This document shows positions 8,663-16,246 of a stretch of DNA of 64,000 nucleotides, piece after piece (the stretch's first letter is position 1; every line of letters starts with the position of its first letter). Origin of the DNA: Halomicrobium katesii DSM 19301 (GTDB taxonomy: Archaea > Halobacteriota > Halobacteria > Halobacteriales > Haloarculaceae); the NCBI RefSeq assembly GCF_000379085.1, contig NZ_KB905379.1, forward strand, positions 242,677 through 306,676, written 5' to 3'. The position numbers and the translations under genes are program-made. The notes beneath the pieces were generated by a model. That model saw nothing but the letters and a program-made list of their open reading frames with translations. It made no database searches and was not told where the DNA came from.

Positions 8663-8866
8663 TCAGAACTCGTAGGTGTCGACGCCGTCGGGCAGGTCGT
8701 CCGATGTCGGCTGTCGATCTGGCCGACTCCCGGCGTCGCCCAGACAGGCGGTACAGATGCCGTCGCTCTCGGCGTAGTGGTTCTCACAGACCTGTCTCCC
8801 GCACAGGTCACAGGCGTCCTCGCTGGTCGCGCCCTCACAGATCTCACAGAGTCCGGTGACGCTCAT
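8663..8866 (-). CDS. Small multi-CxxC zinc-binding protein (67 aa)
   Basis: The sequence MSVTGLCEICEGATSEDAC is followed by DLCGRQVCENHYAESDGICTACLG. Together they give three CxxC pairs plus CxxxH-type ligands, the spacing of treble-clef or HIT/B-box zinc fingers that bind two zinc ions. The C-terminal 25 residues are acidic and probably disordered. The ATG at 8866 was preferred because the longer frame upstream runs through non-coding sequence and into the divergent gene. It may mediate protein or nucleic-acid interactions. It is divergent from the J-domain gene with only 60 bases between the start codons, so their promoters overlap. Confidence 0.85.
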   Translation of the reverse strand: MSVTGLCEICEGATSEDACDLCGRQVCENHYAESDGICTACLGDAGSRPDRQPTSDDLPDGVDTYEF

Positions 8867-8926
8867 GTTACTCGATAGCACACCCAGCGGCGAGAGGCTT
8901 ACGGTCGTGGGTCCCGAACCCCGACT

Positions 8927-9487
8927 GTGCAGTACGACCGTCTCACTACGGGGCTGGCAGTCGTGCTCGGTGGACTGACCGTCGTCCTGACGGTGGTGGG
9001 CCTGGTCGAGAGCCCCGCCGTCCTCGTTCTCGCGTCGACGTTCGGCGTGGCGACGTACTTCGTCTACTACCACGCCAGCGGGCGGATGGCCGATCGGATC
9101 TACCGGCGGGTCGAACGGCAGGCCAGGGTCGACGGCGGTCGCCGGCGACGGACCGGCGCTGGTCCACGCGAGGAGTGGGAACCGCCGCGCGACAGTGCGA
9201 GCACGCGCCAGGCAAACAGGGGCGCGCGTGCCCGACAGACCGGCAGTTCGCGGAGACAGCGGGGGCAGCGCCAGCGACGCGAACGACGAGCCCGCGCGCC
9301 GTCGGCGAGCGACGAGATCAGCGCGACAGAGGCCTACAGCCGGCTCGGCCTCGATCCGGGTGCCGATCAGTCTTCGGTCAAGGCCGCGTACCGACAGAAG
9401 GTCAAAGAGGTCCATCCCGACACCGACAGCGGCGACGAGCAGTCGTTCAAACGGGTCAAAGAGGCCTACGAGCGGCTGAACGACTGA
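8927..9487 (+). CDS. Membrane-anchored J-domain (DnaJ-like) protein
   Basis: The 186-residue protein has two N-terminal hydrophobic segments (about residues 8-28 and 30-48), an Arg/Gln-rich basic linker (about 60-125) and a C-terminal J domain (about 132-186) with the HPD motif in KVKEVHPDTDSGD. J domains stimulate the ATPase of Hsp70/DnaK, so this would recruit DnaK to the inner face of the membrane. The basic linker is unusual for a haloarchaeal protein. The start is GTG at 8927, close behind an A/T-poor divergent promoter region. Confidence 0.88.
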   Translation: MQYDRLTTGLAVVLGGLTVVLTVVGLVESPAVLVLASTFGVATYFVYYHASGRMADRIYRRVERQARVDGGRRRRTGAGPREEWEPPRDSASTRQANRGARARQTGSSRRQRGQRQRRERRARAPSASDEISATEAYSRLGLDPGADQSSVKAAYRQKVKEVHPDTDSGDEQSFKRVKEAYERLND

Positions 9488-9521
9488 CCGTAGCGGAGAG
9501 CGTCGGTGCCAGGCCGCCCCC

Positions 9522-10118
9522 TCAGTCGTCGAGCAACACGGCGTCGACGTACTCGGCTGCCGTCTGGCGTGCGGTCGCCAGGCTGTCCTCTCCGTCGAGG
9601 ACAACCGCTCGGGTGCGAGCGCCGTCGACGATCGTCATGAGCGCGCGCGCGACGTGTTCGGAGTCGACCGGCGAGAAGACCCCTTCCCTGACGCCGTGGT
9701 CGATCACCGTCCGGAGCATGTAGCGGACGTACTCGTCGTTTTGCTGGAACCGCTCGCCGAACGTCTCGTTGTAGGGTGCCTGGCTGCGCATCTCCAGCAT
9801 CGCGATCAGCAGATCCTGGTGGTCCTCCGCGTCGGCGATCAACTTATCGATCAGTAAGTCGAGCCGCTGTTCGGGGTCCGTCGTCTCCACGTCGTGGACC
9901 GCCGCCGCGAACTGATCGAGGATGTAGTCCAGAAACGCCGCGAGGAGATCCTCTTTCGTCTCGTAGTGGTAGTGGACGGCGGCAGTCGTCTTGCCGTACT
10001 CCTCCGCGATGCGCTTGATCGTCAGGTCGGCGTAGCCGTGGTCTCGGAGCGCACGGTAGGTCGCGCGCATGATCGCTTCGTCCGACTCCGAGAGTGATCG
10101 GTCCGGCGGTTCGGCCAT
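9522..10118 (-). CDS. TetR-family transcriptional regulator
   Basis: The 198-residue protein has an N-terminal TetR DNA-binding domain (about residues 12-60), including the TIKRIAEEYGKTTAAVHYHY helix-turn-helix and the typical KEDLLAAFLDY continuation. A C-terminal ligand-binding helical domain follows. The ATG at 10118 lies directly after a 15-bp perfect dyad (10120-10134), and a longer frame to 10235 has no domain support. It is divergent from a second TetR gene that leads into a MATE exporter gene. Self-repression and control of the divergent operon are likely but inferred. Confidence 0.93.
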   Translation of the reverse strand: MAEPPDRSLSESDEAIMRATYRALRDHGYADLTIKRIAEEYGKTTAAVHYHYETKEDLLAAFLDYILDQFAAAVHDVETTDPEQRLDLLIDKLIADAEDHQDLLIAMLEMRSQAPYNETFGERFQQNDEYVRYMLRTVIDHGVREGVFSPVDSEHVARALMTIVDGARTRAVVLDGEDSLATARQTAAEYVDAVLLDD

Positions 10119-10119
10119 T

Positions 10120-10134
10120 GCTATAACGTATAGC
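10120..10134. promoter_or_regulatory. Palindromic operator at the start of the first TetR gene
   Basis: A perfect dyad GCTATA-ACG-TATAGC lies one base upstream of the start codon at 10118. Its position over the presumed transcription start suggests autorepression by the TetR protein. Confidence 0.5.
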
Positions 10135-10242
10135 CAGTCCCGCATAACGCTTTTGACCGCCGAACAGTCATCGGTCAGTCTTCGGCCAACCGTCGTCGTC
10201 GTGTCGCCGTGACCGTGGTCATCGTCCGCTTCCAAAGGCTTT

Positions 10243-10256
10243 TGACTAAACAGTCA
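10243..10256. promoter_or_regulatory. Palindromic operator before the second TetR gene
   Basis: The dyad TGACT-AAAC-AGTCA lies about 22-35 bases before the start codon at 10278, within the A/T-rich presumed promoter. TGACT...AGTCA half-sites are common among TetR-type operators, so this is a good candidate binding site. Confidence 0.55.
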
Positions 10257-10277
10257 GTAAGTGAACTATCGACCGAC

Positions 10278-10877
10278 ATGGAGGACGAACCAGCTACCGA
10301 GATTCTACACGCGACGTATCGTGCGCTCTGCGAGTACGGCTACGCGAATCTCACCGTGCAGGACATCGCCGCCGAGGCCGACAGGAGCACCGCCTCTATT
10401 CACTACCACTACGACGACAAAGACCAGCTGTTCGTCGCCTTCCTCGATTATCTGTACGACCGATACACCGAGCGGCTGGCCGAGGCGAGCGGGGACTCGC
10501 CGCGGGACCGGCTCGACGCCCTATTCGACGTGTCGTTCGACGACGGTCCCGACGGCCCACAGCAGGCGTTTCGCACGGCGATGCTGGAAGTGACGGCACA
10601 GGCACCGTACGATGATGCAATTCGTGACCGTCTCGCGGAGTTCGACGAACTGCTGTTCGAACAGCTCCGGGAGACCATCGCGGACGGCATCGAGACGGGC
10701 GCGTTCGACGACCGCGTCGATCCGGCCGTCACGGCGGAGTTTCTGACAGCGACGATCACGGGCGCACACACGCGAGAAGTCGCCGCCGGTGCTCCGTCGG
10801 ACCGTCTGTACGCCACGCTCACCGAGTACACGGAGCGACATCTGCTGGCAGCGGGTTCGACGGGGGTCGCAGACTGA
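10278..10877 (+). CDS. TetR-family regulator cotranscribed with MATE exporter
   Basis: The 199-residue protein has a TetR helix-turn-helix near the N-terminus (LTVQDIAAEADRSTASIHYH, residues about 25-45) and a C-terminal dimerisation and ligand domain. It resembles the divergent TetR protein (for example the HYHY..K.QL..AFLDYL segment), suggesting an old duplication. The ATG at 10278 was chosen because the upstream in-frame region contains the promoter and operator. Its TGA stop overlaps the ATG of the MATE gene (TGATG), which implies translational coupling and makes it the probable local regulator of the exporter. Confidence 0.93.
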   Translation: MEDEPATEILHATYRALCEYGYANLTVQDIAAEADRSTASIHYHYDDKDQLFVAFLDYLYDRYTERLAEASGDSPRDRLDALFDVSFDDGPDGPQQAFRTAMLEVTAQAPYDDAIRDRLAEFDELLFEQLRETIADGIETGAFDDRVDPAVTAEFLTATITGAHTREVAAGAPSDRLYATLTEYTERHLLAAGSTGVAD

Positions 10878-12376
10878 TGAGGCTCCTCGACCGGATCCGG
10901 GCGCTGTTCAAGGGACCCGAGGAGTTCGACCTCACCTCGGGGAGCATCGGCAAACCCCTCTTTTTCCTGTCGATGCCGATCGTGATCACGAACCTCTTCC
11001 AGACGGCCTACAACCTCGCAGACACCTTCTGGCTCGGCCAGTACAGCACGGACGCGCTGGCCGCGATTAGCTTCGCGTTCCCGATGGTGTTCCTGCTCAT
11101 CTCGCTGGGCATGGGCATCTCCGTCGCCGGGAGCGTGCTCGTCGCTCAGTACACGGGTGCCGACGAGGAGCGAGAGGCGGAGTACGCGGCCTCACAGACG
11201 GTGACCTTCGCGGCTATCGCGTCGGTCGTGCTCGGCGTCGTGGGCTTCTTCGCCGTCGAGGCGTTCCTCGGCGTGATGGGGGCGTCCGCGGACGTGTTGC
11301 CCCTGGCGACGAGCTACATGGAAGTGATCTCGCTCGGACTGCTCTTCATGTTCGGCTTCGCCGTGTTCATCGCGCTCATGCGGGGCTACGGCGACACCAT
11401 CACCCCGATGGTGGTGATGTTCGGGTCGGTGGTGCTCAACATCGTCATCGACCCGTTCCTGATCTTCGGCTTCGAGAGCAATCCGCTGTTCTCGATGCTC
11501 GGCCTCGGCGAGCTCGAAGCGACGCTGCTGGCGGCGACGGGCTACACGGGCTCGGGCATCACCGGCGCGGCCATCGCGACGATCTTCTCGCGGGCGGTCG
11601 CACTCGTCGTCGGCCTCGCGATCATGTTCCGTGGCACGCGGGGCGTCCAGATCCACCTCGGCGACATGGTGCCCGATCTCGACTACCTCCCGCGGCTCGT
11701 CCGGATCGGCCTGCCGGCGTCGGTCGAGGGGATGGGGCGAGCGCTGTCGATGAACCTCCTGCTGTTCATCGTCGCGTTCTTCCCCGACGCCGTCGTCGCC
11801 GCCTACGGCATCGGGACGCGCGTGTTCTCGGTGATCTTCCTGCCGGCGATCGCCGTCGCCCGCGGCGTCGAGACGATGACCGGCCAGAACATGGGCGCGG
11901 ACAAACCCGACCGGGCACAGCGAGCGACCGGGCTCGCCGCGACGGTCCTCTTCGGCGTGCTCTCGGCCGCGGGGATCCTCGTCTTCTTCGTCGCCGCACC
12001 CATCGCCGACGTGTTCACGACCGATCCCGAAGTCGTCGCCGTCGCGACGCAGTTCCTGCGCTACGTCGCGCTGACCTTCGGCTTCATCGGGATCATGCGA
12101 GCGTACACGGGGAGTTTCCGCGGGGCCGGCAAGACGCTCACCGCCGCCGCGATCTCCGTGCTGATGCTCGGGGTCGTCCGGTTCCCCATCGCGTGGTTCG
12201 CGGCCGGCGAGATCGGCGAGACCGGGATTTGGCTCTCCTTCGCGATCTCGAACGTCGCCGGTGCGGTGATCGCCTACGGCTGGTATCGTCGCGGGACGTG
12301 GCGCGACAACGACCTCACCGAGGACGGAATCGACCTCGACGACGCGGGGATGGAGCCCGCGACGACGGACGACTGA
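10877..12376 (+). CDS. MATE-family multidrug/Na+ antiporter
   Basis: The 499-residue membrane protein has about 12 transmembrane segments in two homologous MatE halves (about residues 25-190 and 255-420). The pattern ITNLFQTAYNLADTFWLGQY at the start of the first half is typical of NorM/DinF-like exporters, which expel cationic drugs or metabolites in exchange for Na+ or H+. The C-terminal 30 residues are acidic and cytoplasmic. The start codon overlaps the stop of the TetR gene. Two bases separate it from the next gene, so the operon probably continues. Confidence 0.95.
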   Translation: MRLLDRIRALFKGPEEFDLTSGSIGKPLFFLSMPIVITNLFQTAYNLADTFWLGQYSTDALAAISFAFPMVFLLISLGMGISVAGSVLVAQYTGADEEREAEYAASQTVTFAAIASVVLGVVGFFAVEAFLGVMGASADVLPLATSYMEVISLGLLFMFGFAVFIALMRGYGDTITPMVVMFGSVVLNIVIDPFLIFGFESNPLFSMLGLGELEATLLAATGYTGSGITGAAIATIFSRAVALVVGLAIMFRGTRGVQIHLGDMVPDLDYLPRLVRIGLPASVEGMGRALSMNLLLFIVAFFPDAVVAAYGIGTRVFSVIFLPAIAVARGVETMTGQNMGADKPDRAQRATGLAATVLFGVLSAAGILVFFVAAPIADVFTTDPEVVAVATQFLRYVALTFGFIGIMRAYTGSFRGAGKTLTAAAISVLMLGVVRFPIAWFAAGEIGETGIWLSFAISNVAGAVIAYGWYRRGTWRDNDLTEDGIDLDDAGMEPATTDD

Positions 12377-12378
12377 CC

Positions 12379-13158
12379 ATGGTCGACGGACGTGTCCCAA
12401 CCGACCACGGGGCGGAGATCGAGCGTCGCCTGGCCGCCCTCGTAGACGCGCGCGACGATCACCTCCCGTCGCGAGTGTCTCCGGTCCTCGATGACCGGTG
12501 GTACGGCGAACTGCTGGTGCGGTCGTACGCGTCGATCGCCGACGAGCCGACGGCCGAGACGGCGCTCTCGGGGGCAGTGGCCGTCGAGTTGCTGCGAGAG
12601 TACTGTCACCGCCGGGGCGATCTCCTCGGCCATATCTCGGACGACGACCTCGGGGCGGGGGATCGGACGGCGTCGTTACTGGCGGGCGATTTCCTCTACT
12701 CGGTGGCGTACTCGGAGCTGCTGGCCGTCGACGCCGACCGCTGTCGCGACTGCGTCGAGACGATGCTCGACGCATCACAGCGCATCGTCGAGACGGTCGC
12801 CGACGACGCGACTGCCCAGTCCGCGCGCTCGGTGATCGAGGGCACGGCCGGGGCACTCGGTGGCGGTGCCGCCGCCGTCGGCGCGGCGATCGGTGGGCTC
12901 GACGACCGGTCTCGGGACCGTCTCGAAGCGTTCGGCCGGACCCTCGCGGCCGGACGAGCAGCCAGGTGGACGCTCGCCCTCGACGCCGACTGCGGGCTCG
13001 CGTACCACGTCGACTGCCACGGGCTCGCCCGGTACGCGGAGGAGCAGCTGGCGCTGGCCGACAGGCAGTGTCGAGCGCTCGCGCCCCTCGCCGAGACGGC
13101 GCGCCTGCGCCCGTCGTTCGAGGCGATCGAGGACGGACCCACGCCCACCCGTCCGTAA
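12379..13158 (+). CDS. Polyprenyl-synthetase-like protein lacking Asp-rich motifs
   Basis: The 259-residue helical protein has a middle part (SLLAGDFLYSVAYSELL) and a later GTAGALGGGAAAVGAAIGG region recalling the trans-isoprenyl diphosphate synthase fold. However, I do not find the two DDxxD metal-binding motifs, so a catalytic role is doubtful. It may be a regulatory or degenerate homologue. The ATG at 12379 follows the MATE stop by two bases, so the gene is probably cotranscribed with it. The longer frame from 12193 runs inside the MATE gene and was rejected. Confidence 0.6.
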   Translation: MVDGRVPTDHGAEIERRLAALVDARDDHLPSRVSPVLDDRWYGELLVRSYASIADEPTAETALSGAVAVELLREYCHRRGDLLGHISDDDLGAGDRTASLLAGDFLYSVAYSELLAVDADRCRDCVETMLDASQRIVETVADDATAQSARSVIEGTAGALGGGAAAVGAAIGGLDDRSRDRLEAFGRTLAAGRAARWTLALDADCGLAYHVDCHGLARYAEEQLALADRQCRALAPLAETARLRPSFEAIEDGPTPTRP

Positions 13159-13189
13159 CGGACATACCGATCGCCGACCGAGCGATCGT

Positions 13190-13867
13190 ATGCAGGAGAC
13201 ACCGCCGCTGGTCGTCGACGTCGACGGAACGCTGACCGGACCGGACCAGGCAGTCGCGCCCCGTGCGATGACGGTCCTCGCAGAGTGGCCGGCTCCGGTC
13301 GTCGTGGCCACGGGCAAGGCGTTCCCGTTCCCGGTCGCGCTCTGTCAGTTCGTCGGCATCGAGCCGTGCGTGATCGCGGAGAACGGCGGCGTCGTCTTCG
13401 TCGGCGAGAGCGACGAACTGGTGTTCGGCGGTGATCCGGAGGCCGTCGACGCCTTCGTCGCGGCGTATCGCGAGCGGGGACACTCGCTCGGCTGGGGGAG
13501 CGTGGACCTGGCGAACCGCTGGCGCGAGACGGAGATCGCCGTCTCGCTGGACCAGCCCCGGGAACCGTTAGACGAACTGGCCCAGACCCACGGGCTAACC
13601 GTCATCGACACGGGCTACGCCTACCACGTCAAGTCTCCGGGCGTCGACAAGGGGACGGGGCTGCGGGCGGTCGCCGAGGAACTCGGGCACGTACCGGAGG
13701 ACTTTCTCGCGGTCGGCGACTCGATCAACGACGTCGCGACGTTCGAACTGGCCGGCGAGAGCGTCGCCGTCGCCAACGCGGACGAACACGCGGCCGCGGC
13801 GGCCGACCGCCGGACCGACGCCCGGTACGCCGCGGGGTTCCTCGAAGCGGTCGAGCCGTATCGGTGA
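13190..13867 (+). CDS. pgp: Phosphoglycolate phosphatase, archaeal HAD type
   Basis: The 225-residue HAD-superfamily hydrolase has motif I VVDVDGTLT (nucleophile Asp9, acid Asp11), a Lys in the KSPGVDKGTGL region and the late motif GDSINDVATF. This layout with an inserted cap matches the archaeal phosphoglycolate phosphatase group, which turns 2-phosphoglycolate into glycolate. Related sugar phosphatases have the same fold, so the substrate is inferred. It lies 31 bases after the previous gene and may share its transcript. The ATG is at 13190. Confidence 0.85.
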   Translation: MQETPPLVVDVDGTLTGPDQAVAPRAMTVLAEWPAPVVVATGKAFPFPVALCQFVGIEPCVIAENGGVVFVGESDELVFGGDPEAVDAFVAAYRERGHSLGWGSVDLANRWRETEIAVSLDQPREPLDELAQTHGLTVIDTGYAYHVKSPGVDKGTGLRAVAEELGHVPEDFLAVGDSINDVATFELAGESVAVANADEHAAAAADRRTDARYAAGFLEAVEPYR

Positions 13868-13886
13868 ACGCGATCGATCCGGCGGT

Positions 13887-15041
13887 TCAATCGTCGTCCG
13901 TCGCTGCGGAACGGTCGAGCTGTCCGGTCGTGGCACGGCCCCAGTCGAACCGTCGCTGGAAGTACAGCGCGACGTTGACCAGCGCGAGCAGGACCGGCAC
14001 CTCGATGAGCGGGCCGACGACGGTCGCGAACGCGACGCCCGAGCCGACGCCGAAGACCGCGACGGCGACCGCGATCGCCAGTTCGAAGTTGTTCGAGGCG
14101 GCGGTGAAGCCGATCGCCGTCGTCGTCGAGTAGTCCGCCCCGATGCCCCGTCCCATGCCGAAGCTCACGAGGAACATCACGACGAAGTAGATCGTCAGCG
14201 GCACCGCGATCAGCAACACGTCGCCCGGCGACGCGACGATGGCACCGCCCTGCGTGGCGAACATCACGACGACCGTAAAGAGCAGCGCGACCAGTGTCAG
14301 CGGATCGATCCTCGGGACGAACTCCGCCTCGTACCACGCTTCGCTCTTGACGCGGGTCCCCACGTAGCGGCTCAGGAACCCGGCCGCAAAGGGAATCCCG
14401 AGGAAGACGACGATCGCCTCGAACACCTGCATCGGCGTGATGTCGAAGGTCGTGATGCCGGCGACCAGCGACTCCATGCCCAGCACCGGCGGGAGGAAGA
14501 GCGCGAAAAACCAGACGTAGACGCCGTAGGTGACGATCTGGAAGAGGCTGTTGAACGCGACCAGTCCCGTCACGTACTCGGTCGACCCCTCCGCGAGTTC
14601 GTTCCAGACCAGTACCATCGCGATACAGCGGGCCATCCCGATGAACACGAGCCCGAGGAAGTACTCGGGGCGGGCGGGCAGTCCCGGAACGAGACCGCTG
14701 AAAAAGATCACGGCGAGTCCGAACATCAGCGTCGGACCGATCAGCCAGTTCTGGACGAGGCTCAGCCCGAGTACGCGCCAGTTGCTGAAGACGGTCCGGA
14801 GCTGCGAGTAGTCGGCCTTGGCCAGCGGCGGGTACATCATCAGGATCAGGCCGATCTCGACGAGGTGGAGGTTCTGGATCGGCTGGGTCACCGAGGGCGC
14901 GACGTACCCGAGGCCGACGCCGATCGCCATCGCGCCGAAGATCCAGACGGTGAGGTACTTGTCGAGCACGTCCATCGACCGTGGGTCGCCACAGCTCTCA
15001 CACTCGCAGTCCGGCCCGTGGTCGTGTTCGGCGGTGCTCAT
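13887..15041 (-). CDS. acr3: ACR3-family arsenite efflux permease
   Basis: The 384-residue protein has about 10 transmembrane segments and the ACR3 signature around residues 125-145 (FIGMARCIAMVLVWNELA), including the conserved Cys that binds arsenite. It exports As(III) driven by the membrane potential. The N-terminal 20 residues hold a C.CESCG cluster that could pre-bind metalloid. The start overlaps the stop of arsC by four bases (ATGA, 15038-15041). It is the last gene of the arsR-arsC-acr3 operon. Confidence 0.96.
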   Translation of the reverse strand: MSTAEHDHGPDCECESCGDPRSMDVLDKYLTVWIFGAMAIGVGLGYVAPSVTQPIQNLHLVEIGLILMMYPPLAKADYSQLRTVFSNWRVLGLSLVQNWLIGPTLMFGLAVIFFSGLVPGLPARPEYFLGLVFIGMARCIAMVLVWNELAEGSTEYVTGLVAFNSLFQIVTYGVYVWFFALFLPPVLGMESLVAGITTFDITPMQVFEAIVVFLGIPFAAGFLSRYVGTRVKSEAWYEAEFVPRIDPLTLVALLFTVVVMFATQGGAIVASPGDVLLIAVPLTIYFVVMFLVSFGMGRGIGADYSTTTAIGFTAASNNFELAIAVAVAVFGVGSGVAFATVVGPLIEVPVLLALVNVALYFQRRFDWGRATTGQLDRSAATDDD

Positions 15042-15460
15042 CGATCGAGCGTCTCCTCGATTTCGTCGAACAGGGCAACGACCCGATCTTCGATCTCGTC
15101 GCGGATCGCACGCACCGCGTCGAGGTCCTGTCCGTCCGGATCGTCCAGCGCCCAGTCGCGCACGTCGACCGTGGCGTCGAGATCGAGCGTCGAACAGCCC
15201 ATCGTCGCGACGTGATCGCAGGCGTCCAGTTCGGCGGTCGAGATCTCGCGCGGTGTCCGGTCCGAGATGTCGATGCCGATCTCGTCCATCACGTCGATCA
15301 CCTCCTCGTGGACGTGGTCGGCCGGATGAGTCCCCCCGGTACGGATCTCGACGACGTCACCGAGGTTCCGACGGTCGCGCTCGCGCTCGGCGAACGCCGT
15401 CGACATCTGCGAGCGGCCGGCGTTCTGGACACAGACGAACGCGAGCCGAACGTCGGCCAT
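15038..15460 (-). CDS. arsC: Arsenate reductase, low-molecular-weight phosphatase type
   Basis: The 140-residue protein has the P-loop CVQNAGR at residues 10-16 (nucleophile Cys10, Arg16) of the low-molecular-weight tyrosine phosphatase family used by thioredoxin-linked arsenate reductases. A second Cys lies at CDHVATMGC. It reduces arsenate to arsenite for export by the ACR3 pump encoded next. The start codon overlaps the ArsR stop (TGATG at 15458-15462). An alternative role as a protein phosphatase is unlikely given the operon. Confidence 0.94.
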   Translation of the reverse strand: MADVRLAFVCVQNAGRSQMSTAFAERERDRRNLGDVVEIRTGGTHPADHVHEEVIDVMDEIGIDISDRTPREISTAELDACDHVATMGCSTLDLDATVDVRDWALDDPDGQDLDAVRAIRDEIEDRVVALFDEIEETLDR

Positions 15461-15855
15461 CAGGCCTCACCTCGCGTCTCGTCCAGCGCCGACAGGAGTG
15501 CCGCCGTCCGCGCTGTCGCCTCGTAGTAGCGCCAGGTCCCGTCCTTGCGTCGGCTGACGAGCCCCGCCTCTCGGAGGTCCGACAGCGCGTGACTGATCGC
15601 GCTCTCGCTGACGTCGACGACCGGACTGATCTCACAGACGCAGAGTTCGTCCTCGGCGGCCGACAGCAGCCGTGCGATCCTGTAGCGGGTGTCGTTGCTT
15701 AGCGTTGCCAGTGCCGCCAGATCGGCCTCGGGATCCGACGGGATCGTCGCTGCGTGCGATTCGATCGATTCGACGCGGTCCTCGATGTCGCCGTCACAGC
15801 ACTCGCCGAGTTCCCGCGTGAGGAGTCGCTCCAGTCGCTCAGATTGTTCGGCCAT
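15460..15855 (-). CDS. arsR: ArsR-family metalloregulator
   Basis: The 131-residue winged-helix repressor has ELCVCEI at the start of the recognition region, the Cys-x-Cys As(III)/Sb(III) site of classical ArsR proteins, followed by SAISHALSDLREAGLV. Extra cysteines (GECCDG) lie near the N-terminus. I chose the ATG at 15855 because a TATA-like box (15882-15890) sits 27-35 bases upstream, fitting a leaderless transcript. The in-frame ATG at 15885 falls inside that box. It heads the arsenic operon and probably represses it until arsenite binds. Confidence 0.93.
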   Translation of the reverse strand: MAEQSERLERLLTRELGECCDGDIEDRVESIESHAATIPSDPEADLAALATLSNDTRYRIARLLSAAEDELCVCEISPVVDVSESAISHALSDLREAGLVSRRKDGTWRYYEATARTAALLSALDETRGEA

Positions 15856-15881
15856 CGCTATTTGCTTGATTGCACAACCAT

Positions 15882-15890
15882 TCATATAAT
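15882..15890 (-). promoter_or_regulatory. TATA box of the arsenic operon
   Basis: TTATATGAA on the minus strand is centred about 31 bases before the chosen ArsR start codon, the usual archaeal distance for a leaderless message. Confidence 0.65.
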
Positions 15891-15904
15891 GGTGGCGGAT
15901 CCGC

Positions 15905-16110
15905 GCGCCGGCCGGGCCGTGTGGGTGTCGATACGTGGGCAGGGCCTGTTCACCGCTCCGTCCAGGTGTCGGTGCGTGGGCTGGACCTGTTCGCCGGACC
16001 GTGTGGGTGTCGGTGAGACTGTTTGCTGGACTGTATCGGTTCGCCGGGCTGTGCGGGTATCGATGCGTGGGCTATGCCGGTTCGCTGGTGTGTGTCGGTC
16101 AGCCGGTGGG
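15905..16110. repeat. Degenerate 41-50-bp tandem repeats rich in GTG
   Basis: Four to five imperfect units share the pattern CCGTGTGGGTGTCGRT.CGTGGGC..G.CCTGTTCRCC, with TTCGCCGG junctions. They fill most of the spacer between arsR and the GTPase gene and leave several frames open by chance. No coding feature is apparent in them. Confidence 0.6.
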
Positions 16111-16216
16111 TCCCGGCTGGTGGCCACTTTCGTTCCACCGTCGGCGAGTACCAGACTGTCGCCTCCGGACCGCTATTGACCGCTCAGGTGGGATACGTCC
16201 CCGTACCCGGGGAAGG

Positions 16217-16224
16217 TTTTTATT
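16217..16224 (+). promoter_or_regulatory. TATA box for GTPase gene
   Basis: TTTTTATT lies 23-30 bases before the ATG at 16247, as expected for a leaderless haloarchaeal transcript. Confidence 0.65.
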
Positions 16225-16246
16225 CTGTGGTCCGTTACCCCGTCGC

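Noticed and set aside
11192-13483. 763-codon open frame on the minus strand across the MATE gene and its neighbours
   Set aside because: It is antisense to three well-supported genes. Its product is Arg/His-rich and low in hydrophobic order, as expected for a shadow frame in high-GC DNA.
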